Source: Anoxybacillus sp. J5B_2022
GTDB lineage: Bacteria > Bacillota > Bacilli > Bacillales > Anoxybacillaceae
Direction of reading: 5' to 3'
Assembly (NCBI RefSeq): GCF_026847645.1
Contig: NZ_JAPSMC010000011.1
Span: forward strand, 1-64,000
Length of the DNA stretch: 64,000 nucleotides
Under the pieces are notes generated by a model. The model saw only the letters and a program-made list of their open reading frames with translations, was not told the origin of the DNA and did no database searches. Below, piece by piece: positions 45,176-53,967 of the stretch. Both the position numbers and the translations under genes were made by a program. Numbering within the stretch: the first letter of the stretch is position 1; every line of letters starts with the position of its first letter.

Positions 45176-45206
45176 AAAGGATGTCCACATCGGGACATCC
45201 TTTTTA
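45176..45206 (+). terminator. Terminator after the alpha-glucosidase gene
   Basis: AAAGGATGTCC/GGACATCCTTT stem with T5. Confidence 0.88.
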
Positions 45207-45377
45207 TGATGATCGAGAAATAGCGACGGAAAATCTATATAAGTTGAAATTTTGTTTTACATCCAGCGGATCACTTCACCACGTTATATCATATCGGTTT
45301 GTATTTAGATGAAAACGGAAACGAAAAATCGGAAATTCTTTATTGCAACTTATATATTTGTTGTTTTTGCCAATATG

Positions 45378-46571
45378 CTATTTCCGTGAGTGCACTTCAA
45401 AAATGGCAAATTTTAAGTAGTCGCCTTCGTCGGCAGCGAGCAGTTTTGGATGGTCGTAGCCGGCGCCGCTCCAATGGACTTGTCGCAAAATCTTTTTCGC
45501 ATCAAAGGCCGCTTCTTCGATCATCGCTCGGAATAAGTCGGCATGAACGTGGTACGAGCAGCTGGCGGTGACGAAAAATCCGCCGTCTTTGACGAGCTTT
45601 AGCCCATTTAAGTTAATGTCTTTATAGCCGCCGAGCGCTTTCGGAACGGCGTGCGCTGATTTAGCGAACGCAGGAGGATCGATAATGACAACGTCCCATT
45701 TCTTTTCGGCATGAACAGCTTCGCGTAAATAGTCGAACGCGTTGGCGACGACAAACTCGACGTTCGTAAACCCGTTCAATGCCGCGTTTCGTTTGGCGGT
45801 TTCGATCGCATGTTCCGAAATATCGACCGCTGTTACATGTTTAGCTCCGTATAAACACGCGTTTAACATAAATGACCCTGTATGAGTAAAGCAGTCTAAT
45901 ACAGTCGTGTGACGGTCGATAAGCGGTTGAATGGCGGCGCGGTTTTGTCGCTGATCAAAGAAAAAGCCTGTTTTTTGTCCGTTTTCGATGTCAACTATGT
46001 AACGAACGCCGTTTTCTTCGATGATCACTTCTGTTTCACATTCGCCGTACCAAAATCCTTTTTCTTGCGGCAGCCCTTCTAGCTCCCGGACATATACGTC
46101 ATTGCGCAAGTAGATCGCTTTAGGCTTAAATACGTCGAGCAGCCCTTTTAAAATCCAATCTTTTCGTTTTTCCATCCCGAGCGAAAGAATTTGTACAACG
46201 AGCACATCTTCGTATTTATCGACAATCAGCCCTGGTAAAAAGTCTGCTTCACCATAAATAGCGCGGCAAGAACGGACGCTAGGAATCATTCGCTCGCGAT
46301 AAGCCCACGCGTTTCGAATGCGCTCGATGAAAAACGTTTCATTTAATTCGTCTTCTTGATGATGCGTCAAGACGCGCACAATCATTTGTGATTTTGGATT
46401 AATATATCCTTTCGCAAGAAAATGGCGCTGATGATTATATACGTTGACAAAGTCACCTGGTTCAAAATCCCCTTCAATATAATCGACTTCGCTTTGAAAA
46501 ATCCAAGGATGCCCTTGTTCGAGCCGTTTTTTCCGCTTTCGTTTTAAAAATACGTTTGCCACGTTCTCCAC
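45378..46571 (-). CDS. rlmI: 23S rRNA cytosine-5 methyltransferase RlmI-like (YwbD)
   Basis: The 397-residue class I methyltransferase has an N-terminal PUA domain (about 1-75, RKKRLEQGHPWIFQSEVD), an EEHD middle domain and a Rossmann catalytic domain with VLDCFTHTGSFMLNACLYGA and IIDPPAFAKS. In E. coli RlmI makes m5C1962 in 23S rRNA. It is convergent with the alpha-glucosidase gene; the 45207-45377 gap holds nothing assignable. Confidence 0.9.
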   Translation of the reverse strand: MENVANVFLKRKRKKRLEQGHPWIFQSEVDYIEGDFEPGDFVNVYNHQRHFLAKGYINPKSQMIVRVLTHHQEDELNETFFIERIRNAWAYRERMIPSVRSCRAIYGEADFLPGLIVDKYEDVLVVQILSLGMEKRKDWILKGLLDVFKPKAIYLRNDVYVRELEGLPQEKGFWYGECETEVIIEENGVRYIVDIENGQKTGFFFDQRQNRAAIQPLIDRHTTVLDCFTHTGSFMLNACLYGAKHVTAVDISEHAIETAKRNAALNGFTNVEFVVANAFDYLREAVHAEKKWDVVIIDPPAFAKSAHAVPKALGGYKDINLNGLKLVKDGGFFVTASCSYHVHADLFRAMIEEAAFDAKKILRQVHWSGAGYDHPKLLAADEGDYLKFAIFEVHSRK

Positions 46572-46688
46572 TCCATTACCTAGTTATTTGCCTTTTTATC
46601 ATACAGAATTGGCCGCCAAGACGCAACGTTAGCTGAAGATGGAATGATCGCAAGGTGTGAGGAATATAGTAAAGAAGAAGCAAACAAC

Positions 46689-46716
46689 TTGACAACGGTA
46701 AGAGCCGTGATATGAT
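46689..46716 (+). promoter_or_regulatory. Promoter of the thiamine operon
   Basis: TTGACA (46689-46694) and TATGAT (46711-46716), 16 bp apart, 36 bp ahead of the aptamer. Confidence 0.7.
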
Positions 46717-46751
46717 AAATGTAAACAATCGAATATGGCTGCGTTTAGCAT

Positions 46752-46842
46752 CCACTAGGGGGGCCTTTAGATAGGCTGAGATCAAAGTGTGCCTTTGAGA
46801 CCCTTAGAACCTGATCTGGGTTATACCAGCGTAGGGAAGTGG
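46752..46842 (+). ncRNA. TPP riboswitch (THI box)
   Basis: P1 arms CCACT (46752) and AGTGG (46838) close the aptamer. The conserved CTGAGA (46775-46780) and the ACCTGATCTGGGTTATACCAGCGTAGGGAA block (46810-46838) are present. Bound thiamine pyrophosphate would favour the terminator downstream. Confidence 0.96.
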
Positions 46843-46870
46843 AAAAATACATTCGCTCACTCACGTTTGT

Positions 46871-46908
46871 AACCACTTTCTTTACGCTTGTGAAGAAAGT
46901 GGTTTTTA
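46871..46908 (+). terminator. TPP riboswitch terminator
   Basis: AACCACTTTCTT/AAGAAAGTGGTT stem with T5. Its CCACTTTC arm can compete for the AGTGG strand of P1. Confidence 0.88.
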
Positions 46909-46992
46909 TCTTTTAAAAGGGGGTTCATCGATGTAGGAGCGCGCAGCAGTTGGGTGTTTGGAAGTTTAGAGAAAAGGAAAGGAGAGGACACG

Positions 46993-47574
46993 ATGCAAAA
47001 AGGATTAAAATTAGCAGATATTTTAACAACGATTGTCATTTCTGTTGTATTCGGTATTGTGTATAAGTTATGGGGACCGTTTTATTATTTTGTGAAACCG
47101 TTTGGACTTCATATTGATCAATTCATCTACGGGATGTGGTTTATCGCCGCGACAGTGGCATTTCTTATCATTCGCAAGCCAGGGGTAGCCCTTCTAGCGG
47201 AAATTGCTGCTTCTTCCGGCGAGTTTATTATGGGCTCGGAGTGGGGATTAGAAGTATTGCTTTATGGTGTCATCCAAGGATTATTTGCGGAAGTGGCGTT
47301 TGCAGCATTCCGCTATAAGCGGTTCGATTTGTTTGTCGTTTCATTAGCGGCTATCGGTTCCACGATCGGATCGTTAATCATGGACTTTTACAAAGGATAT
47401 ATTGAGGCGTTAGCTCCTTGGAACTTAGCGTTATTCCTCATTGCGCGATTTGTCGGTGCGATTCTCATTTCCGGCGTATTTGCTTCTTCATTAGTCAAAG
47501 CGCTCGAAGCGACCGGGGTGACGCAGCTCGTTCGTTCGGCGGCAAAAGAAGATTTCGATCAGTTAAACCGTTAG
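46993..47574 (+). CDS. ykoE: ECF transporter S component YkoE (thiamine precursor)
   Basis: This 193-residue membrane protein is the substrate-binding subunit for hydroxymethylpyrimidine or thiamine precursors. It has five or six helices and the YkoE motifs GIVYKLWGPFYYF and EIAASSGEFIMGSEWG. ATG 46993 follows GGAGAGG. The downstream ykoD and ykoC supply the energising module. No ykoF is present. Confidence 0.92.
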   Translation: MQKGLKLADILTTIVISVVFGIVYKLWGPFYYFVKPFGLHIDQFIYGMWFIAATVAFLIIRKPGVALLAEIAASSGEFIMGSEWGLEVLLYGVIQGLFAEVAFAAFRYKRFDLFVVSLAAIGSTIGSLIMDFYKGYIEALAPWNLALFLIARFVGAILISGVFASSLVKALEATGVTQLVRSAAKEDFDQLNR

Positions 47575-47590
47575 AAGGTGGCTTTTTAGC

Positions 47591-49060
47591 ATGGAATATG
47601 TAGCATCTGTTGAACAGTTGCGATTAAAATTTCCTGGAACGGATACGTTGTTATTTAAAGATGTATCCGTTTCTTTTACAAAAGGAGAAAAAGTATTGTT
47701 GCTCGGTCCGTCCGGATGCGGGAAGTCGACGCTATTGCAAGTATTATCCGGAATCATTCCACACTCGTTAGACATTCCGATGAAGGTAAAGCATATTCGT
47801 ATTCCTACCAATTGGGGATACGTGTTTCAAGACCCTGACTCGCAATTTTGCATGCCGTTTGTCGACGAGGAAATCGCGTTTGCGCTTGAAAACATCGGCG
47901 TCCCGCGCGAACAAATGAACGAGCGAATCGAGCACCTATTGCGAGCGGTCGATTTGTCCGTGCCGCCCCATACGAATATTCATACGTTATCAGGTGGAAT
48001 GAAGCAGCGGCTCGCCCTCGCTTCTGTTCTTGCGCTCGAGCCAGATGTGTTATTTCTCGACGAACCGACAGCGATGCTCGATGACGAAGGGACAAAATTG
48101 ATTTGGCAGACTGTGAAGCGAATTGCGCATGATAAGACGGTCATTATCGTCGAACATAAAATTGAGCACGTCTTAGATTTCGTTGACCGCATCATTTTGT
48201 TTAACGATGCGGGAGAAATTGTGGCGGACGGCGAAGCGTCTATTATTTTTCGCACTCATAAGGAGCTCATTGCCTCACAAGGCATTTGGTACCCGGGAGT
48301 ATGGGACGATTACTTGAAACAGAAAAAGGCGCGCGCGGATAGCGGCGAACGGCAAGAAGTCATCCACTTGCACCATTTTCGTGGATACCGAAATAAAGAA
48401 GCGAAAATTTATGTTCCGACAGCTAGGGTACAGAGTGGAGAATGGATTGTTGTTACCGGTAAAAACGGCGCTGGAAAAAGCACATTTCTCCATGCATTAA
48501 TGAGGCTTATTCCAACCGACGGGGAGTATGAAGTGTACGGAACACGGTTGGAACAGACGAAGCAGCTCGCTCGCCAGATAGCCTTTGTCTTTCAAAACCC
48601 AGAGTTTCAGTTTGTTACGAATTCCGTATGGGAAGAGTTGGCGTATTCGCTTCGGCTGGAAAAAAGGAATGAGCAGGAAATTGCCACGAAAGTAGAGGAA
48701 CTATTGAAGCTATTTCATTTAGAAACGCAACAAGAGCAGCACCCATATCAATTATCGATGGGGCAAAAGCGCCGGTTAAGCGTCGCGGCAGCGATCATTA
48801 GTGGGCAAAAACTATTTTTGTTAGATGAGCCGACGTTTGGCCAAGATGCGAAAAATACGTTTGCGTTGTTAGAATTGCTAGAGTCGTATCGTGAGCAAGG
48901 CGCAGCGATCATCATGGTCACTCATGACGAACAAATCGTGAAGCATTTTGCGACGCGTAGATGGGTGATTGAAAACGGGCAGCTCGTTCGCGATGAGCCG
49001 GTCACACAGACGGAAAGAGAAAGGGGATTGAGTCGTGAGATGGGATATTCGCTATCGTGA
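47591..49060 (+). CDS. ykoD: ECF transporter duplicated ATPase YkoD
   Basis: A single 489-residue chain carries two ABC ATPase domains. First: Walker A GPSGCGKST, signature LSGGMKQR, Walker B VLFLDEPTA. Second: Walker A GKNGAGKST, signature LSMGQKRR, Walker B LFLLDEPTF. It drives uptake through YkoC and YkoE. Its end overlaps ykoC by 26 bases. Confidence 0.94.
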   Translation: MEYVASVEQLRLKFPGTDTLLFKDVSVSFTKGEKVLLLGPSGCGKSTLLQVLSGIIPHSLDIPMKVKHIRIPTNWGYVFQDPDSQFCMPFVDEEIAFALENIGVPREQMNERIEHLLRAVDLSVPPHTNIHTLSGGMKQRLALASVLALEPDVLFLDEPTAMLDDEGTKLIWQTVKRIAHDKTVIIVEHKIEHVLDFVDRIILFNDAGEIVADGEASIIFRTHKELIASQGIWYPGVWDDYLKQKKARADSGERQEVIHLHHFRGYRNKEAKIYVPTARVQSGEWIVVTGKNGAGKSTFLHALMRLIPTDGEYEVYGTRLEQTKQLARQIAFVFQNPEFQFVTNSVWEELAYSLRLEKRNEQEIATKVEELLKLFHLETQQEQHPYQLSMGQKRRLSVAAAIISGQKLFLLDEPTFGQDAKNTFALLELLESYREQGAAIIMVTHDEQIVKHFATRRWVIENGQLVRDEPVTQTERERGLSREMGYSLS

Positions 49061-49817
49061 AACGTGGCTGCATCGGACGAATCCGAGCTTAAAACTACTA
49101 GTGATGACCGGCGTCTTTATCGTTGTACTCTTTTTGCATAATCCGAACGTGCTTATCAATTTATCGATCGGGTTGCTTCTATTGCTTTTCATCTATACCG
49201 GTTATCCACTGAAATATTTAGTGTTGTTCTTTTTGCCGTTTTTCGTCATTTTCGTTTCGACCGCTTCTTCGATGACGTTGTTTGGACAAGGAACGACGAC
49301 ATGGGTTCAATGGGGGCTTGTTCATATCACGAAAGAAAGCTTTTTGCGGGGAATGCACCTCGGCTTTCGTGCGTTAACATTTGCGTTGCTAGGCTTAATT
49401 TTTTCGTTAACGACAAGACCTGTATATTTGTTTTACTCGTTAATGCAGCAGCTAAAATTGAAACCGAAATATGCGTATAGCTTTTTGGCGGGAGTACGAC
49501 TTATTCCGATTATGCTCGAGGAATTTCAAACCGTACAAAACGCGTTAAAAGTGCGCGGTGCCGATCATGGCGGGGTGTTCAAAAAAGTGAAGCGGTATGC
49601 AGTCCCGCTCTTATCGCAAAGCATTCGCCGGGCGCAGCGCATTGCCGTGGCGATGGAAGCGAAACGTTTTTCTGACACAACGAAGCGGACGTTTTACTAT
49701 CATATCGGTTTTAGCCGATACGATGTGGTCTTTCTTGTTTCGCTGATCGGACTGGTCGTGCTGTCGTATTATATGGCAACGGTTTTCCCGTATATTCCGG
49801 TGACCGATGTCCGCTAG
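49035..49817 (+). CDS. ykoC: ECF transporter T component YkoC
   Basis: The 260-residue transmembrane coupling protein has about six hydrophobic segments and the ECF-T coupling helices with Ala-Arg-Gly-type motifs (ALKVRGADHGG and AMEAKRF). GTG start within ykoD. It links the ATPase chain to YkoE. Confidence 0.91.
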   Translation: MRWDIRYRETWLHRTNPSLKLLVMTGVFIVVLFLHNPNVLINLSIGLLLLLFIYTGYPLKYLVLFFLPFFVIFVSTASSMTLFGQGTTTWVQWGLVHITKESFLRGMHLGFRALTFALLGLIFSLTTRPVYLFYSLMQQLKLKPKYAYSFLAGVRLIPIMLEEFQTVQNALKVRGADHGGVFKKVKRYAVPLLSQSIRRAQRIAVAMEAKRFSDTTKRTFYYHIGFSRYDVVFLVSLIGLVVLSYYMATVFPYIPVTDVR

Positions 49818-49830
49818 CGGGGGATACACG

Positions 49831-50427
49831 ATGAAAAAGCAGCTTCACGTGATTTCGACAGGAAGGCAGCCAACCGAACAAGTGGTGGCGATCGCTTCAC
49901 GTATTCATCCGTATGTAGATGCGATTCATCTTCGTGAGAAAGAAAAGACGGCGAAAGAGTTGGCAGAAATGATCGAGGCGCTCCTTTCGAATGGCGTGCC
50001 GAAAGAAAAACTGATCGTGAACGATCGCATCGATGTGGCCATCGCTTATGGAGTAAAAGGGGTGCAGCTTGCTTATCACAGTTTGCCGGTTCAAAAAGTG
50101 AAAGCGAGTTTCCCAGCACTTTTCGTTGGCTGCTCGGTTCATTCATTATCCGAAGCAAAAAAAGCAGAAAATAGCGGGGCGGATTATTGTTTATATGGGC
50201 ATGTGTTTCCAACGGAATGCAAAGCGGGGGTGCTACCAAGAGGGGTGGAAACATTGGCGCAAATTGCGGTTGCGGTGCGCATTCCGGTGATCGCAATTGG
50301 CGGCATTCAACCGCATCACGTGCCGAGCATATGGGAGGCAGGGGCTGATGGAATTGCCGTGATGTCGGGTGTATTTTTAGCGGAAGATCCGCTTGCTCAA
50401 GTGAAAAGCTACGCGCAGATGATGTAG
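49831..50427 (+). CDS. tenI: Thiazole tautomerase TenI
   Basis: This 198-residue ThiE-like (alpha/beta)8 protein converts the thiazole carboxylate tautomer to the aromatic form. LREKEKTAKE, VNDRIDVAIAYGVKGVQL and YGHVFPTECKAG (catalytic His region) are visible, and AIGGIQPHHV binds phosphate. It lacks the full ThiE pyrimidine-site pattern, and its place before thiO favours TenI. ATG 49831 follows GCGGGGGA. Confidence 0.9.
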   Translation: MKKQLHVISTGRQPTEQVVAIASRIHPYVDAIHLREKEKTAKELAEMIEALLSNGVPKEKLIVNDRIDVAIAYGVKGVQLAYHSLPVQKVKASFPALFVGCSVHSLSEAKKAENSGADYCLYGHVFPTECKAGVLPRGVETLAQIAVAVRIPVIAIGGIQPHHVPSIWEAGADGIAVMSGVFLAEDPLAQVKSYAQMM

Positions 50428-50459
50428 GGGAAAGTTGCACAAAAGGGAGAGGGATAGAG

Positions 50460-51644
50460 ATGAATGGCAATCATTACGATGTAGCAATTATTGGCGGTGG
50501 AGTGATCGGGGGATCCATTGCCTTTCAATTAGCGAAACGAAATGTGCGGGTCGTCGTATTGGAAAAAGATCGAATCGCAAGCGAAGCGTCCAGCGCAGCA
50601 GCAGGAATGTTGGGAGCGCAGTCGGAATTTTCGAACGAACATCCGCTCATTTCTAGCATGGCGTATCCATGCGAAAAATGCCCTTCGACACCTTGCTTTA
50701 TTCCGTTTGCATTAAAAAGCCGCGACATGATCGTTCCGCTCGCAGAGGAATTGAAAGAACTTACAGGCATTGATATCGGACTTGTTCAAAAAGGGATTTT
50801 GAAAATTGCATTGACGGAAGAAGAAAACGAAGCGTTGCAACGCAATTACGAGTTTTGGAGGAGAATGGAGCAGTCGGTTCAATGGCTATCTGTCGATGAC
50901 GTGGCAGTATTCGAGCCAAATGTAACGAAAAACTTGCGCGGGGCTATGTATTTACCAAACGACGGGCAAGTGAGCGCCCCTGATTTGTCGCTTGCGTTCG
51001 CGAAAGCGTCGATTGTTTATGGAGCAGAGTGGCAAGAATTTACGGAAGTGCTCGATGTCGCGCAGGAAGGGGATGACTATCGTTTGCGCACCAATCATGG
51101 AACCGTTCACGCGGGTGCTGTTGTTGTCGCTGCAGGCGCATGGTCGGCGCTCTTTTTAGAGAAAACGGGCCTCTCACTCTCGATGTATCCGGTCAAAGGG
51201 GAATGCTTGCTTGTAAAAGTGGAAAAGCCGATCATTCAAACAACCGTCTTTGCGAAAAACGGCTGCTACATCGTTCCGAAAAAAGGCAATCGTTTGTTGA
51301 TTGGGGCGACGTCGACGCCGTATACGTTTGACAAAAAAGTAACCGTGCAAGGAATCATGAGTTTGCTAGAACGGGCGCAGCAATTACTACCAACCATTCG
51401 TACGGCGGAATGGGAGCGGGCATGGGCCGGTATTCGCCCACAAACCGGGGACGGAGTACCGTACATTGGCGAGCATCCACATTATAAAAATATTTGGATT
51501 GCGACCGGTCATTATCGTAACGGCATTTTACTGAGCCCGATTACTGGGGTGATCATCGCTGATTTAGTGGAGGGAAAGGGAAGCGGTGAATTTGATCTTG
51601 CGCCGTTTTCACTGACAAGGCATCAGGCGACATATACGGTGTAA
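50460..51644 (+). CDS. thiO: Glycine oxidase ThiO
   Basis: The 394-residue FAD enzyme oxidises glycine to dehydroglycine (iminoacetate) for thiazole formation. FAD motif VAIIGGGVIGGSIAFQLA, SSAAAGMLGA and the C-terminal GHYRNGILLSPITG are typical. Residues ~65-80 hold an unusual insertion with three cysteines (CEKCPSTPC, Cys71/74/79) that I do not recall in B. subtilis or Geobacillus ThiO. RBS GGAGAGGGA. Confidence 0.93.
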   Translation: MNGNHYDVAIIGGGVIGGSIAFQLAKRNVRVVVLEKDRIASEASSAAAGMLGAQSEFSNEHPLISSMAYPCEKCPSTPCFIPFALKSRDMIVPLAEELKELTGIDIGLVQKGILKIALTEEENEALQRNYEFWRRMEQSVQWLSVDDVAVFEPNVTKNLRGAMYLPNDGQVSAPDLSLAFAKASIVYGAEWQEFTEVLDVAQEGDDYRLRTNHGTVHAGAVVVAAGAWSALFLEKTGLSLSMYPVKGECLLVKVEKPIIQTTVFAKNGCYIVPKKGNRLLIGATSTPYTFDKKVTVQGIMSLLERAQQLLPTIRTAEWERAWAGIRPQTGDGVPYIGEHPHYKNIWIATGHYRNGILLSPITGVIIADLVEGKGSGEFDLAPFSLTRHQATYTV

Positions 51645-51657
51645 AGGTGGGAACGAA

Positions 51658-51861
51658 ATGGAATTTATCATTAACGGGGAGACGATTCAGGTACCGGAAC
51701 ACATTCGAACGATCGCGGATTTGCTTGATCATTTTCAATTGATTGAGAAAATCGTGATTGTGGAAGTGAATGCTCAGATTATGCAAAAACATCAATATGA
51801 AACGACGGCGCTATGCAATGGGGATCGCGTGGAAATCGTTCATTTTGTAGGAGGCGGATGA
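51658..51861 (+). CDS. thiS: Sulfur carrier protein ThiS
   Basis: A 67-residue ubiquitin-like protein ending in [10 protein letters not shown]; its C-terminal glycine is adenylated by ThiF and becomes a thiocarboxylate. RBS AAAGGTGGG. It overlaps thiG at the stop codon. Confidence 0.94.
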   Translation: MEFIINGETIQVPEHIRTIADLLDHFQLIEKIVIVEVNAQIMQKHQYETTALCNGDRVEIVHFVGGG

Positions 51862-52631
51862 TGATGTTAAAAATTGGACCTTATGAATTTCAATCCCGAC
51901 TTTTATTAGGAACGGGAAAATATCCGAATTTTGCAATTCAAAAAGAAGCCGTCGAAGTGTCCGGGGCGGAAATTTTAACATTTGCGGTGCGCCGGATGAA
52001 TATTTTTGCGCCCGATCAGCCGAATTTTTTAGAGCAACTTGATTTAACAAAATATAAACTCCTTCCGAATACAGCTGGTGCTAAAACAGCGGAAGAGGCG
52101 GTACGCATTGCTCGACTCGCCAAAGCATCGGGATTATGTGATATGATTAAAGTCGAAGTCATCGGTTGTGATAAAACGTTACTTCCAGATCCTATCGAAA
52201 CGCTGAAAGCAACGGAAATGTTGTTGGAAGAAGGATTTATCGTCCTGCCATACACGTCCGATGACGTCGTGCTCGCGAAACGATTACAAGAGCTTGGGTG
52301 CCATGCGATTATGCCGGGGGCTTCGCCGATCGGTTCAGGCCAAGGGATTATTAATCCGTTAAACTTAAGCTTTATTATCGAGCAAGCGACCGTTCCGGTC
52401 ATTGTGGACGCAGGTATTGGCAGTCCGGCGGATGCGGCGCTCGCGATGGAGTTGGGAGCAGACGGCGTGTTGTTAAATACAGCGGTTGCCGGTGCTTCTG
52501 ATCCGGTGAAAATGGCAAAAGCGATGAAGCTAGCGATTGAAGCAGGGCGTCTCGGCTATGAGGCGGGAAGAATTCCGAAGAAACGATACGCAACCGCAAG
52601 CAGCCCAATGGAAGGAATGAGTACTGTTTGA
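51861..52631 (+). CDS. thiG: Thiazole synthase ThiG
   Basis: This 256-residue (alpha/beta)8 enzyme joins deoxyxylulose phosphate, ThiS-thiocarboxylate and dehydroglycine. [41 protein letters not shown] (Schiff-base Lys) and [27 protein letters not shown] are typical. Three ATGs in a row follow AGGAGG (51849-51854); I use the second at 51861, and 51864 is as likely. Confidence 0.94.
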   Translation: MMLKIGPYEFQSRLLLGTGKYPNFAIQKEAVEVSGAEILTFAVRRMNIFAPDQPNFLEQLDLTKYKLLPNTAGAKTAEEAVRIARLAKASGLCDMIKVEVIGCDKTLLPDPIETLKATEMLLEEGFIVLPYTSDDVVLAKRLQELGCHAIMPGASPIGSGQGIINPLNLSFIIEQATVPVIVDAGIGSPADAALAMELGADGVLLNTAVAGASDPVKMAKAMKLAIEAGRLGYEAGRIPKKRYATASSPMEGMSTV

Positions 52632-53653
52632 ACGAACGTTATTCACGGCAAGAGCTGTTTCGTCCGATTGGAAAAGCAGGACAAGCAAGTATTTCGACAA
52701 AACACGTGTTGATTGTCGGCGCTGGGGCGCTCGGCACTGGAAACGCGGAAGCGCTTGTGCGCGCGGGAGTGGGGAAGCTGACGTTGATTGACCGCGATTA
52801 TGTCGAATGGAGCAATTTGCAGCGTCAACAACTATACAGCGAGGACGATGCGAAAGAGCGGCTTCCGAAAGCGGTTGCCGCCAAACAACGGTTAACACAA
52901 GTCAATTCGGACGTGGAGATTGAGACAATTGTTGGTGATGCGAACGTAGACGAATTAGAACGGTTAGCGACAGAAACGAAGCCGGATGTGATCATTGATG
53001 CGACTGACAATTTTGAAACGCGAATGATGATCAACGATATTTCATGTAAATACCGCATTCCATGGATTTATGGCGCCTGTGTTGGGAGCTACGGCATTAG
53101 TTATGCCTTTATTCCTGGAAAAACGCCGTGTTTACACTGTCTGCTTGAAACGATGCCAATTGGCGGGTTGACGTGTGATACGGCAGGCATTATTAGCCCC
53201 GCAGTGCAAATGGTCGTTGCTTATCAAGTGGCGGAAGCGTTGAAGCTGCTTGTCGGGGATGAGCAGGCGTTGCGTGGAAAACTCGTGTCGTTCGACGTAT
53301 GGAACAATCAACATACCGCTATTCGCGTCGATCAAGTGAAAAAAGAAAATTGCCCGTCTTGTGGGGCGAATCCGACGTATCCGTATTTATCGTACGAGAT
53401 GCAAACGAAAACGGCTGTATTGTGCGGACGAAATTCCGTACAAATTCGGCCAGCTGGAAAGCGGGAATATGATTTAGCGCAGCTTGCCGATTTGTTTTCG
53501 AAACAAGGGTTGCAAGTGGACGTGAATCCGTATCTTGTCTCTGTTTCGCTTCCTTCCCATCGCCTTGTCGTGTTTCGCGATGGGCGTGCGCTCGTTCATG
53601 GAACGAAAGATATACAAGAAGCGAAAGCGATTTACCATCGGTATTTAGGGTAG
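52628..53653 (+). CDS. thiF: ThiS adenylyltransferase ThiF (E1-like)
   Basis: The 341-residue E1-type enzyme activates ThiS with ATP. Nucleotide motif [20 protein letters not shown], adenylation Asp in [11 protein letters not shown], and zinc cysteines in CLHC and CPSC. The TTG start overlaps the thiG stop (TTGA). Last gene of the operon; no terminator is obvious right after it. Confidence 0.92.
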   Translation: MNERYSRQELFRPIGKAGQASISTKHVLIVGAGALGTGNAEALVRAGVGKLTLIDRDYVEWSNLQRQQLYSEDDAKERLPKAVAAKQRLTQVNSDVEIETIVGDANVDELERLATETKPDVIIDATDNFETRMMINDISCKYRIPWIYGACVGSYGISYAFIPGKTPCLHCLLETMPIGGLTCDTAGIISPAVQMVVAYQVAEALKLLVGDEQALRGKLVSFDVWNNQHTAIRVDQVKKENCPSCGANPTYPYLSYEMQTKTAVLCGRNSVQIRPAGKREYDLAQLADLFSKQGLQVDVNPYLVSVSLPSHRLVVFRDGRALVHGTKDIQEAKAIYHRYLG

Positions 53654-53757
53654 GCTTTGCTTGTCAAAAAATTGTGCGATTTTGAAAACAGAAGGCGCCA
53701 CGTTTTATGTTAATGTGATAGTGGGGGAATTCTTTCTACGCATGGGAGGCTGAAAAA

Positions 53758-53841
53758 GTGGAAGACCTATCTATCACATTGAATATCGCATCGTTGTTAA
53801 CGTTAGTTTTTGTGATTGGCTCGACATTGCTCGATTCGTAA
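53758..53841 (+). CDS. 27-residue single-helix protein
   Basis: A short frame (MEDLSITLNIASLLTL... to STLLDS) has GTG start with GGGAGG 8 bases upstream and a strong terminator right after the stop. One transmembrane helix. RBS, size and terminator make it a likely real gene. Function unknown. Confidence 0.65.
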   Translation: MEDLSITLNIASLLTLVFVIGSTLLDS

Positions 53842-53872
53842 AAACTGCAGCAAGATAGCTGCAGTTTTTTTG
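53841..53872 (+). terminator. Terminator after the 27-residue gene
   Basis: AAAACTGCAG/CTGCAGTTTT stem with T7. Confidence 0.9.
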
Positions 53873-53967
53873 CGCCTATGTTTAGGCGATAGGAATTTTG
53901 TGAAAAATTTGATATGATAATACATAATAATAAACATAAAGCAACGGTTTAGGAGTGTGAATATTCG

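Noticed and set aside
45207-45377. Possible gene remnant (frame with YHIGLYLDENGNEKSE)
   Set aside because: I could not match it to a family and it has no start or RBS.
49814-50470. 218-codon open frame antisense to tenI
   Set aside because: It lacks an RBS, its composition is Ser/Pro/Leu-rich as in shadow frames, and tenI on the other strand is well supported.
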